A stretch of DNA of 64,000 nt from an uncultured Amaricoccus sp. (lineage in GTDB: Bacteria; Pseudomonadota; Alphaproteobacteria; Rhodobacterales; Rhodobacteraceae), in NCBI RefSeq assembly GCF_937891315.1, contig NZ_CALAGI010000140.1, positions 17,647 through 81,646 on the forward strand. The letters run 5' to 3'. The position numbers were made by a program, and so were the translations under genes. The notes beneath the pieces were generated by a model. It did no database searches. It had not been told where the DNA came from and saw only the letters and a list, made by a program, of their open reading frames with translations. This document shows, in pieces, positions 35,962 through 44,273 of this stretch; within the stretch, counting starts at the first letter, position 1, and each line of letters starts with the position of its first letter.

Positions 35962-36420
35962 TCAGTCCTCCGCGGCGGTCGCTCCGCGGAAGACGATCAG
36001 CTTCGTTGCCAGGAAATTGAAGACCAGCGAGGCGCCGGCCGCGATCACCAGCGTGGGGAGGTCACCGAGCAGGCCACCGGCCATATGGCCGAGCGCGAGG
36101 ATGACGCCGGCGCGGACCGCGAGTGTCGAGAGCGCGGTCGCCACGTAGCCGAGGGCACGCCCCTTCGCCGACCAGCGCTTGGCGTGGCGATAGGTCCAGA
36201 ATTCGTGCGCCAGATAGTTGGCGAGGACCGCGCAGCAAAATCCGACCACCGCGCCGGCGACCAGCGACAGGCCGAGGAGCCGGATCGCCAGCAGCGCCGC
36301 GCCGAGATCGACGCCGAATCCCGCGACGGTGACCGCGAGATAACGCCAGTCGCTGGCATGGAGTCCGCCCAGCCGGCCCGCCTTCGCCTTGGCGTGGTTG
36401 TCCGACCCTAGCGCAGGCAC
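35962..36420 (-). CDS. GtrA family membrane protein
   Basis: 152-residue protein with four membrane helices and the GtrA-like pattern WRYLAVTVAGFGVDLGAALLA ... FCCAVLANYLAHEFWTYRH ... GASLVFNFLATKLIVF. GtrA proteins are proposed flippases for undecaprenyl-phosphate-linked sugars. It is the last gene of a six-gene operon with a GtrB-like glycosyltransferase, which fits a Gtr-type modification system. It overlaps the FAD oxidoreductase gene by 13 bp. Confidence 0.88.
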   Translation of the reverse strand: MPALGSDNHAKAKAGRLGGLHASDWRYLAVTVAGFGVDLGAALLAIRLLGLSLVAGAVVGFCCAVLANYLAHEFWTYRHAKRWSAKGRALGYVATALSTLAVRAGVILALGHMAGGLLGDLPTLVIAAGASLVFNFLATKLIVFRGATAAED

Positions 36421-37541
36421 GAGAGATTGACCTTGGCGAAGCGCCGGTCAGCGCCGGGCAGCACTTCGAAGAGATCATAGATATTGTCGATCTTGCCACC
36501 CATGATCGAGATGACCGACGGCGCACCGGCGTGGCGATGGAACAGGATGGGTCGGCCGTCGTTGCGCTCGTTCCGGGTCAGGATGGTCTTCACGTCGAAC
36601 AGCGAGCGCTCCCATTCCAGATCGGTCAGCGCCGGCATGAAGCGGCGGGCGTCCATCATCATGTGCCGCCAGCGCGATTCGCGCGGCAGCCCCTCCGCGA
36701 CCCGGTAGGCGCCGCCCCCGCGGGTCTCGTCGGTCCAGCTGAAATGCGGCGTGTAGCGGACATGAGTCAGCGAATGCAGACCCTCGGCCGGATAGGGCAT
36801 GGTCGAGAAGAACGGCCCATCCATCATGGTGACGCCGAAGCCCTCGATCCGCGGCGGCGGCTTCACCAGCGCGATCTCGACGAATTCGTGCTTCAGCGGC
36901 AAGGGATCGAGGCCGCTTTCGAGCAATAGCTCGTTGATCATCGAATAGGTGACGTTGAACACCATGCCGGCGTGGATTTCGGCGCCGGCCTCGGTCTCGA
37001 CCACGGCGCCGCCGGCGCGCTGGCGCACCCGGCGCGCCACGGTCTCCTTGCGGATCTCGACGTCCTGGCGTTCGAGCCGCGTGGCGAGATGCCGGCGCAG
37101 CGCGCGATAGTCGAAGGCCCATTCCCGCGCCTCGAACACGTTCTCGACGAGGTCGCGCGAGAAGAGCGCCGCCGCCTCCGGCCGCGCGGCGCGGATCGGC
37201 GCGCCGAGATTCTGGAACATGCGGAGAAAGCGCCCGGCCGAGACCTTGGAATGTCGCGCGGCGATGGCATAGAGCATCTCGAAGTCGTCGATCACCGCCT
37301 CGGGGAAATCCTCGGCGAAGCGGCGGTGGAGCACCATGGAGCGGAGCGCGGTCAGGAAGCTGCGCGGATAGTGAAAGCCGGTATGCACCCGGGCCTGATT
37401 GACCCGCGAGGCGCGCTCCAGCAGCCCGTTTCCCGCCTCCAGCACGAGGATCCGCTCGCTGACGCTGCGCAGGATCAGCGCGAGGCAACAGCCGTAGAAG
37501 CCGCCGCCGATGACGACGAAATCATACTCCCGGCGGCGCAT
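36408..37541 (-). CDS. FAD-dependent oxidoreductase (DAO-like) in the glycan operon
   Basis: 377-residue flavoprotein. The Rossmann motif VVIGGGFYGCCLALIL is at the N-terminus (about 9-24), followed by the ARVHTGFHYPRS segment characteristic of DAO-type amine/glycine oxidases. The C-terminus contains SIMGGKIDNIYDL. I cannot name its substrate. Its position between sugar-processing and glycosyltransferase genes, with overlaps on both sides (13 bp with gtrA, 20 bp with the GT), suggests oxidation of a nucleotide- or lipid-linked sugar intermediate, which is inference. ATG 37541 gives the standard short N-terminus. Confidence 0.78.
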   Translation of the reverse strand: MRRREYDFVVIGGGFYGCCLALILRSVSERILVLEAGNGLLERASRVNQARVHTGFHYPRSFLTALRSMVLHRRFAEDFPEAVIDDFEMLYAIAARHSKVSAGRFLRMFQNLGAPIRAARPEAAALFSRDLVENVFEAREWAFDYRALRRHLATRLERQDVEIRKETVARRVRQRAGGAVVETEAGAEIHAGMVFNVTYSMINELLLESGLDPLPLKHEFVEIALVKPPPRIEGFGVTMMDGPFFSTMPYPAEGLHSLTHVRYTPHFSWTDETRGGGAYRVAEGLPRESRWRHMMMDARRFMPALTDLEWERSLFDVKTILTRNERNDGRPILFHRHAGAPSVISIMGGKIDNIYDLFEVLPGADRRFAKVNLSCLR

Positions 37542-39396
37542 AATCGTTCCGCAGCGTCTTCCAGAGGACATTCAACAGGTCCGAATGGCCGGAGACGCCG
37601 GCGATCTTTGTCGGGGTCTTCTCGTTCTTCGGATAGACCCGGCGCGTCGGCACCTCGACCGTTCGATAGCCGAGCTGGCTGGCGCGCACCGTCAGATAGG
37701 CCAGCAGTTCGTAGCGCAGGAAGATGTCGCGGAACGGCTGGACGCGGGGGTCGAGCAGATAGCGCGCGGAATAGGCGCGGTAGCCCTGGGTCGTGTCAGT
37801 GAACCAGCGGCGGGCCACCAGACTGAGAAAGGGCGCGTGCACAAGGCGGATCGCCACCAGCCGCGTGAGCGGCGTGTTGATGCCCTCGCCACCCTTGATG
37901 AACCGCGAGGCCTGCGCATAGTCGATTCCCGCGTCCAGCGCCGCGATGAACCGCGGCACGCCTTCGACATCGTCCTTGCCGTTGCCGTCGATGGTGACGA
38001 TGCCCTCATAGCCCTCGACGAGCGCATAGGCATAGGCGCAGCGCAGCTGGGCGGAGAGCTTGCCGGGGCCGGTCTTGACGAGCAGCGCCCGGACATCGAC
38101 CTCACGCAGGAAAGGCGCATCGAGCGAGCCGTCGACGCTGCCGCCATCGGCGACGATCACGTCGATCCGGCCGGCGAGGCCGCTGTCGTGGGTCTCGCGC
38201 AATTGTCTCCGGATGCGCGCCCCTTCGTTGATCGTCGGCACCACCAGCGCGTATGGCGAGCGTCTCGGCCGGATCTCGTCGATCAGAAAGCTCGGGACCG
38301 ACCAGCCGCGCGCCGCGAAGGGCGCGCCATCGCAGGGGATGGGGGACATCAGGCGTTCCTCCGCCGCTTCGGCGCGTCGAGCGGAACGGCGACGCCGGGG
38401 GGCCGTGATCTCGACATTGAGATCCTGGATGTCGCGGAAGAGATCGACGTTGTTGATCTCGTCCACGATCGTGTAGCGCAGCTCGCCCTCCAGTCGCTCG
38501 AAGACCTTGACGATCCCCATGGAGATCGCCGCCACGGCGATGCCGAGAAAGCCGGCGGTCAGCGACTGGACGAGGTTGGTGGTGAGCCAGCCCTCGGCGA
38601 GGTGGTCCTTGGCCATCCAGACGCCGAGCACGTAAAGCGTGTAGATCGCCGCCATCACTGTCACGAGGAAGGCGAGGACCGACAGGCCACGCAGCACGCG
38701 CGGCGCGGAATTGGCCATGAGTTCGCCGACGAGGCGCAGGCGGCGCAGATGGTTGCGCCGCCGCGCCGGCACCGGCCCCGGCGCAGGCTCGCGCCGCAGC
38801 GCGAAGCGGCCCGAGAGCTGCTCGAAGCGCAGCAGGAGCTCGGCGTCGGGTCGCGCGAGCACGAGGCTGAGCCAGCCGCGCGGATAGCCGGCGGTCTGGG
38901 TGTCCTGGGCATTGATCCGGTAGCCGCTGACCATGCTGGCGAGGGAAAGCATGGCCGATGTGACACGCCCGCCGGGGCGCGAAACGACAATGGCCCGGTC
39001 GGTCTGGTAGACGCGGTTGGCGAGCCCGACGAGATCCATCGCCGCGTATTCCTCGACCGAGGTCAGCAGCACCACGTCGCCGATCGATTCCGCCACCGCC
39101 GCGAGGCGCAGCCGGTAGAAATTTCTGACGTCGGCCGTGCGCAGCAGGCGAATGTTCTGATAGCGCGCCAACGCGGCGGTCAGCGGCGAACCGGTCGGGC
39201 CCGAGCCGTCCTCGCGCGGGAAGGGAATGACGACGACCAGTTCCCAGAAGCGGAAATGCGAGGACACGAGCCCGGCGAGCGCGTTGACAGCGGCGACCGC
39301 CGCCGCGTCGTCCCTGGCGCAGACCATCGCCACGGACAGCAGGAAATCGCCCTGGCGCGAGGCGACCGCCGTGTCGAGGGCGCGGTCATCGGGCAT
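37522..39396 (-). CDS. GtrB-like glycosyltransferase fused in frame to a second GT2 glycosyltransferase
   Basis: 624 residues as it stands. Residues about 1-230 are a divergent GT2-like domain. Two membrane helices (about 237-260 and 274-298) and a short cytosolic tail give the GtrB/polyisoprenyl-phosphate glycosyltransferase layout. After an Arg-rich bridge (RRRRSARRAEAAEER), residues about 380-624 form a complete second GT2 with VVPTINEG, VADGGSVDGS and the metal motif DGNGKDD (about 471-477). The bridge follows a G6 run (plus strand 38397-38402); removing one G gives a more natural tail ending TGATG at the start of the second enzyme (ATG 38349, GGAGG 7-8 nt upstream). It may be two genes merged by a frameshift. 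Confidence 0.72.
   Translation of the reverse strand: MPDDRALDTAVASRQGDFLLSVAMVCARDDAAAVAAVNALAGLVSSHFRFWELVVVIPFPREDGSGPTGSPLTAALARYQNIRLLRTADVRNFYRLRLAAVAESIGDVVLLTSVEEYAAMDLVGLANRVYQTDRAIVVSRPGGRVTSAMLSLASMVSGYRINAQDTQTAGYPRGWLSLVLARPDAELLLRFEQLSGRFALRREPAPGPVPARRRNHLRRLRLVGELMANSAPRVLRGLSVLAFLVTVMAAIYTLYVLGVWMAKDHLAEGWLTTNLVQSLTAGFLGIAVAAISMGIVKVFERLEGELRYTIVDEINNVDLFRDIQDLNVEITAPRRRRSARRAEAAEERLMSPIPCDGAPFAARGWSVPSFLIDEIRPRRSPYALVVPTINEGARIRRQLRETHDSGLAGRIDVIVADGGSVDGSLDAPFLREVDVRALLVKTGPGKLSAQLRCAYAYALVEGYEGIVTIDGNGKDDVEGVPRFIAALDAGIDYAQASRFIKGGEGINTPLTRLVAIRLVHAPFLSLVARRWFTDTTQGYRAYSARYLLDPRVQPFRDIFLRYELLAYLTVRASQLGYRTVEVPTRRVYPKNEKTPTKIAGVSGHSDLLNVLWKTLRNDYAPPGV
38349..38402 (-). other. 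probable frameshift/fusion junction in the double glycosyltransferase
   Basis: G6 homopolymer at 38397-38402 and, 50 bp downstream in the coding direction, an out-of-frame TGA overlapping an ATG (TGATG) with GGAGG before it. This is the signature of two translationally coupled genes. Confidence 0.6.
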
Positions 39397-40234
39397 GGCT
39401 CGGCGCCCCCATTCTGGAGAGGCAGTAGGAAATGGCGTGCCGTACGGCGGCCAGCGGGTCGGGCGCCGTCGCCCGCATCTCGATCGACACCCAGCTTCGC
39501 CATCCGGCCTCGTCCAGCATGGCCAGCGCCCGCCCGACGGACGCGTCTTCGGCCTCGACCGCTGCGAGATGTGGCCGGCTGAGGTGGACATGCGAAACGA
39601 GGTCGCGCGCGCTGGCGAAGAGCGCGGCGTCCGCTTCGGCCTCGCCGTTCAGCGACAGCGCGCCGATGTCGAAATTGAGCGCGACGGCGGGATGGTCCGC
39701 CTCGCGCACGAAATCGCGAACCTCCGAGGTCAGGTTCAGGAAATTGGTGCCATAGTCCCGCGGGTTCGGTTCGAGTGCCAGCCGACAACCGCGCGTCGCG
39801 GCTTGGTCGCCGAGCGCGCGGAAGACGTCGAGCGCGATCCGCCGCGCCGTCTCGGCCGGCATGTCCTCGGGGACGACACGATTGCGCGGCGATCCGACGA
39901 CGAGGTTCGGCGATCCGAGCCGCGCCGCGAGATCGGCGGCACGCACAATCGTGTCGGCAAAGCGCCGCCGCGCCTCGGGCCCGCCGAAAAGCGCGGCGTC
40001 GGGCGCGGCGAAATGCAGCGACTGCATGGAGACGAACGTCAGGCCATGCGCCTCGACTTCGCCCAGCGTCGCGCGGAGCACCGCTTCGGACGGTGCGAAC
40101 GGATCGACCTCGCCGGGAAAGAGCAGCCCCGGCGCGACCTCCAACCCGCCGACGCCAAGTTCGGCGAGGAGCGCGAGCGCCGGCCGGCGCTGGTCCGGCG
40201 GCCAGGCGATGTTGGAGATCGCCAACCGGCTCAC
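39386..40234 (-). CDS. sugar phosphate isomerase/epimerase-like TIM-barrel protein
   Basis: 282-residue protein of the xylose isomerase-like (AP endonuclease 2-type) TIM-barrel superfamily. Features include SNIAWPPDQ, GGLEVAPGLLFPGEVDPF, SMQSLHF, the Glu-containing LALEPNPRDYGTNFLN, FDIGALSLN, VSHVHLSRPHLA and a final SIEMRA, where His and Glu residues would bind the metal. The reaction is not known; in this context it likely acts on a sugar or sugar-phosphate precursor. It overlaps the SDR gene by 4 bp and the GT by 11 bp in one operon. Confidence 0.8.
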   Translation of the reverse strand: MSRLAISNIAWPPDQRRPALALLAELGVGGLEVAPGLLFPGEVDPFAPSEAVLRATLGEVEAHGLTFVSMQSLHFAAPDAALFGGPEARRRFADTIVRAADLAARLGSPNLVVGSPRNRVVPEDMPAETARRIALDVFRALGDQAATRGCRLALEPNPRDYGTNFLNLTSEVRDFVREADHPAVALNFDIGALSLNGEAEADAALFASARDLVSHVHLSRPHLAAVEAEDASVGRALAMLDEAGWRSWVSIEMRATAPDPLAAVRHAISYCLSRMGAPSHAR

Positions 40235-41178
40235 TGGAGGCGCCCGCCGACGAAACCGCGCAACCCGTCGAGCGTCTCGCCGGCGGAATAGAGATAGGGC
40301 CCGGCGCCGCCCCAGGCGGCGGCGTGCCGACTGCGGACATCCTCCCGATGCACCACCGGCGCCGAATTGCGGAACGGAGCGGCGAACAGCGCCTCGTAGA
40401 TCTCGGCCGCGCGCAGCGGCTCGGAACAGACATTGAGCACGGGAATATCGAGTGCGACGCAGCGCTCGATGTCGCGCCAGAGGTTGCCGAGATTGTAGTA
40501 TTGATAGGCGCTGTCGCTGTTGGTGAAGAAGCGAGCCGTGCGCCCCTGACCCTCGAGCGCCGCGATCAGCGCCCGCTCGTTCGGCGTCCCATGGAAGGTC
40601 TCGCGGCGATAGCGCAGCATGCCCGTGGCCGGATCGGGCTCGAAGGCGGCGCGCACAAGGTCGGCGGCGGCGGGGTCGAGCACGCCGAGCAGCGCCTCGG
40701 CCGCTTCCGGTTTCAGGAACGAGGGGACCGGATTCAGCATGTCGAAGACGAAATTCTTCTTCAGTCCCGGCCCGAACAGCGCGGGCAGCCGCAGGACATG
40801 CACCTTGTCGAACCGCTCGCGCGCGAAGGTTTCGATCATCCGGCGGTGTTTGCCATAGGCGCCGGAAACCTCGAACACGCCGTCCGCCTCGTCATAGCCG
40901 GCGGCGAGGTCGTCGAAGACGGCGATGGTGGAGATGACCACCAGCCGCGCGGCCCGCGCCCTGCCGAGATTTTCCAGGAACGCCATGGTCTTGGCGTAGT
41001 CGACCTCGGGCCGGGAATTGGCGAGCCACATCGTCGCCGACGGGGCGGCGCTGACGATCAGATCGAAACGCCGATCTCCGATCCAATGAATGTCGGAGGA
41101 GTTGAATCGGGCATCGAACTCGGCCTGCCGAACAAGATTCGATCCGACGAGACCGTTGCTGCCAATGATCGCTCTCAT
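40231..41178 (-). CDS. NAD-dependent epimerase/dehydratase (extended SDR family)
   Basis: 315-residue protein with the nucleotide-binding start MRAIIGSNGLVGSN (GxxGxxG) and the SDR core (VVISTIAVFD with Ser about 83). Tyr is in SGAYGKHRR (Y108), but the usual Lys four residues after it is Arg (R112); K110 is near. The altered YxxxK makes activity uncertain. First gene of the operon running SDR - TIM barrel - GT - oxidoreductase - gtrA. ATG 41178 fits the SDR start; the ORF upstream adds Arg-rich sequence. Confidence 0.8.
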   Translation of the reverse strand: MRAIIGSNGLVGSNLVRQAEFDARFNSSDIHWIGDRRFDLIVSAAPSATMWLANSRPEVDYAKTMAFLENLGRARAARLVVISTIAVFDDLAAGYDEADGVFEVSGAYGKHRRMIETFARERFDKVHVLRLPALFGPGLKKNFVFDMLNPVPSFLKPEAAEALLGVLDPAAADLVRAAFEPDPATGMLRYRRETFHGTPNERALIAALEGQGRTARFFTNSDSAYQYYNLGNLWRDIERCVALDIPVLNVCSEPLRAAEIYEALFAAPFRNSAPVVHREDVRSRHAAAWGGAGPYLYSAGETLDGLRGFVGGRLQ

Positions 41179-41372
41179 GCGGGGCCTCTCGACATCGGCG
41201 AATACATCCGTCCTTCGGCACGGACCAGAAGCTCGGCCCCGGAATAGGCGGCGCATCCTGAAAATCGGTTAAGGGCTCCGCGCGGCAACCCCGTGGCATT
41301 TTATGTAAAGGCGTTGTTAGCGCCTCGGCCCCTAGCGTGGCGCGCGAGCGGGAAGGCGGGGGAGATCCGATC
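41179..41372. promoter_or_regulatory. divergent promoter region of the glycan operons
   Basis: 194 bp between the starts of the SDR gene (minus) and the GT-C gene (plus). A TTTTATGTAAAGG AT-rich patch lies at 41298-41311. No defined operator found. Confidence 0.4.
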
Positions 41373-43049
41373 ATGTCGAGCGATTTGCTGAACGGTCCGC
41401 GGTTCAACCGGATCGCCTACACGCTGATCCTCCTCATTGTGGCGGCGCATGTCGCGGTCGGGCTCGTGAATGACCGCGATCCCTGGCACGACGAAGCGCT
41501 GCTGGCCGCCAACCTGATCGGCGTCGATTTTCCGCTGCTGACCCCGATGCCCTATTTCGAACAGGCGGCGCCGGTCGGCTATGTCGCGCTGGCCCGCGCG
41601 GTTCAGGCGCTGGCGCCCGCCGCCGATCCGGTCGCGCTGTTCCGGCTTCTCGATGTCGCGGTGTTTCTCGTCGGGCTGGTCGCGCTGCTGCTGCACGCGC
41701 TGCGGACCTGTCGGCCGGTCGATTTCCTGATGTTGGCCGGGATCGCGCTGTCCAGCGGCTATCTCTGGACCTATGCCAGCGAAATCAAGCACTATGGCTT
41801 CGAGTTCACCGCGACCGCGTTTCTGCTCATCACCGGGCGGGCGCTCGCCTATTCCGACCGGCCAGCGGCCTACGTCCAGTTCGGCGCCGCCATCCTCGTC
41901 GCCGCCGCGATCTCCTTCACCACGCCGATCGTCGTCGCCGCCGTCCTCGGCGGTACCATTGCCCTGCGGCTGCTCGGCCCCGTCGCGCCGGCGCTGGCGG
42001 CCCGGTTGGCGCCGCCCCCGCCGCTCCGGGGGGGTTCCGCCGGCTTGATCGTCGCGACCGTCCTCGCGCTCGGCGTCGCGGCGGGGATGCATCTGATGGT
42101 GAACCGCGATCTCACCCAGTACCAGATGGCGGCCTACAGCTTCGTCTATCAGGCCGGGACCTTCGATCTCGGCGGCTCGATCGTCGAGAACGCCAAGATC
42201 GCGCTCAGGCTCAATTCGATGCTGCTGGAACCGATCGGCGCCGCCGCCTTGCAGGGAACGCTGCAGGCGCTGGGGGGCAAGCTCGCCACCGCGCTCACCA
42301 TCCTCGGCGCGACGCTGGCGATGGGGTTCTTTCTCGCCGCCGCCGCCCGCCGCGCGCCGCACGCGGTCCTGACGATGCTCGCCTTCATCACCGGCGCGCT
42401 CCTGCTCAATCTGATGGGGCAATTGCCTTTCGTCTCGACGCGCCATTTCTTCTTCATCGCGCCGGTGACGCTGATCGTGCTCTCGGTCGGCTCGGGCGAG
42501 TTGCTGACGCTCGCCGGCGCGCGGATGAGCCCCGGGTTCCGGCGCGCCGGAGCCTTCGCGGTGCTGGCGGCGCTGGTCTGGACCAGCGCCAATGCGACGC
42601 TCGCCGCCGCGAACAAGCGGTCACAGGAGCTCACGCCGCTCTTCGCCGAGATCGTGGCGCGCGATCCCGGCGCGCCGGTCTGGGTCTATGCCGACGCCCA
42701 GCCCGCGGCGAAGCTGCTGGCGCCGGTCGGGGTGCGCCTCGTCGGCATGTTCGACGACCGGAGCGGTACCGAGGGCTGGGGCGCGCGGGGCGGCGGCATG
42801 CTGATCGATCCCGAGGCCGAAAATCCGTGGCAACCGAACCCCGCCTATCCGCGCTCGATCGGCGCCGCGGCGGCGGGCGCCAGCGCGCTCTGGCTGATCT
42901 TCGCCGGCGACTGGATGGAACCGGGGCGCGAAGGCTTTTTGAACGCCGCCGACGCGGCCGTCGGGCCATGCGAGCTTCGGCTTACGTCGACCGACAGCGC
43001 GCTCTACTATTGCGCGCCCAGATCAACCGGAAGAACGGCGCAGCGCTGA
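41373..43049 (+). CDS. GT-C type membrane protein (GT39/ArnT-like), putative glycosyltransferase
   Basis: 558-residue polytopic membrane protein with about ten hydrophobic helices and a soluble C-terminal domain from about residue 420. The DPWHDEA motif at about residues 38-44 in the first periplasmic loop resembles the acidic catalytic motif of GT-C enzymes that use lipid-phosphate sugars. As such it could be the transferase partner of the GtrA/GtrB-like genes across the divergent promoter. Acceptor unknown. GGGGGAG precedes ATG 41373. Confidence 0.7.
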   Translation: MSSDLLNGPRFNRIAYTLILLIVAAHVAVGLVNDRDPWHDEALLAANLIGVDFPLLTPMPYFEQAAPVGYVALARAVQALAPAADPVALFRLLDVAVFLVGLVALLLHALRTCRPVDFLMLAGIALSSGYLWTYASEIKHYGFEFTATAFLLITGRALAYSDRPAAYVQFGAAILVAAAISFTTPIVVAAVLGGTIALRLLGPVAPALAARLAPPPPLRGGSAGLIVATVLALGVAAGMHLMVNRDLTQYQMAAYSFVYQAGTFDLGGSIVENAKIALRLNSMLLEPIGAAALQGTLQALGGKLATALTILGATLAMGFFLAAAARRAPHAVLTMLAFITGALLLNLMGQLPFVSTRHFFFIAPVTLIVLSVGSGELLTLAGARMSPGFRRAGAFAVLAALVWTSANATLAAANKRSQELTPLFAEIVARDPGAPVWVYADAQPAAKLLAPVGVRLVGMFDDRSGTEGWGARGGGMLIDPEAENPWQPNPAYPRSIGAAAAGASALWLIFAGDWMEPGREGFLNAADAAVGPCELRLTSTDSALYYCAPRSTGRTAQR

Positions 43050-43067
43050 GGCCGCGCCGGACCGCCG

Positions 43068-44273
43068 CTATTCGGCCGCGGCGGCGTCGCGGATGTAGCT
43101 GCGCAGATGCGCGGTGCGCCGGGCGAAGGTCGCCTCGAACGTATGGCGGAGGGCGAAGTCGCGGGCGCGCCGCGCCACCTCCACGATCTGACCCCGGTCG
43201 CGATAGAGCTCCGCCAGTTGGTTGGCGAGCGCCACCGGATCATTCATCGGCGACAGCCAGCCACCGCCGGAATGCTTCACCACGCCGACGAAGGCCTCGT
43301 TGTCATAGCCGGCGATCGGCACGCCGCAGGACATCACCTCCGGATAGGTGCACGACGGATCGCCCTGCGGATGACAGCAGACGAAGATATCGACCTCGCG
43401 CTTCAGGAGCGGGATCCAGGCGGTCTGGAAGTCCAGCACACCGCCGAGCCGCACCTTGTCGCCGAGGTCCTGATGGGCGATCTCGTCGCGCAGTTCCTGC
43501 TCCAGCGCGCCGCTGCCATAGACCTCGAAGGTGAACGGCACGCCGAGCTTCACCAGCTCGCGCGCCACCTTCGGGATCTCGCGCACGCCCTTCATGGCGA
43601 TCAGCCGGCCGCCGAAGATCAGCCGCAGCGGCCTGCCCTCCATTACCGAGAGGGCCTTGGCCGCGAGCGCCTCCTCGGAGATGATGTCCGCCTCCGGCAC
43701 GCGGTTGTCGAAGAAGAGCAGGCTTTCCGGCTGCAGCGGGCGATAGAGATCGAAGGTCGGCACACCGCTGCACTGCAAGCCGGCGGCGATCCGCAGCGAG
43801 GCCTGGCGCGATCGCTCGGCGCCCGCCGCCCAGAGCTTGCGGCGCCAGCGGCGCACGGGATTGGCGACCTCGGCATCGATGATCTGCCGCTCGGTCCGGG
43901 GCGAATATTCGCTGGTGAAGACCAGCGGCAGGCCGATGCGCTGGCAGATCCTGGCGGTCTCCGCCTCGGTCGGCGACAGGAAAGCGAGCGCGACCGCCCC
44001 CCGCGCCAGACGCGCCGCCTGTTCCTCGGGGTCGATCGGCCGGATCTCCAGCCCGGTCTCGGCGGCGCCCGGCATGTATTCGGCATGATCCATGTCGTCG
44101 CTGAGATGGTCGTCGAGATAGGCGAGGGTGGTGACCGGGCCCGGCCAGTACTTGGCATATTCCGCCGCGCCGTTCATGTATTTCCGCGTCAGCACCAGCC
44201 CGCCGTTGGGGCCGAGCTTGGCCCGGAGGCTGGGCAGGAGGAGGAGTTCGGTCGGTTTTTCGGAAATGCTCAT
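43068..44273 (-). CDS. glycosyltransferase family 4-like protein
   Basis: 401-residue GT-B fold enzyme. The C-terminal half has the GT4 features LRLIFGGRLIAMKGVREIPKVARELVKLG, VRLGGVLDFQ and the EX7E-type segment SCTYPEVMSCGVPIAGYDNEAFVGVV. The N-terminal half is divergent. It would transfer a sugar from a nucleotide donor in glycan assembly; donor and acceptor unknown. It forms a two-gene operon with the upstream GT61 gene (TGATG overlap) and converges on the GT-C gene. Confidence 0.85.
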   Translation of the reverse strand: MSISEKPTELLLLPSLRAKLGPNGGLVLTRKYMNGAAEYAKYWPGPVTTLAYLDDHLSDDMDHAEYMPGAAETGLEIRPIDPEEQAARLARGAVALAFLSPTEAETARICQRIGLPLVFTSEYSPRTERQIIDAEVANPVRRWRRKLWAAGAERSRQASLRIAAGLQCSGVPTFDLYRPLQPESLLFFDNRVPEADIISEEALAAKALSVMEGRPLRLIFGGRLIAMKGVREIPKVARELVKLGVPFTFEVYGSGALEQELRDEIAHQDLGDKVRLGGVLDFQTAWIPLLKREVDIFVCCHPQGDPSCTYPEVMSCGVPIAGYDNEAFVGVVKHSGGGWLSPMNDPVALANQLAELYRDRGQIVEVARRARDFALRHTFEATFARRTAHLRSYIRDAAAAE

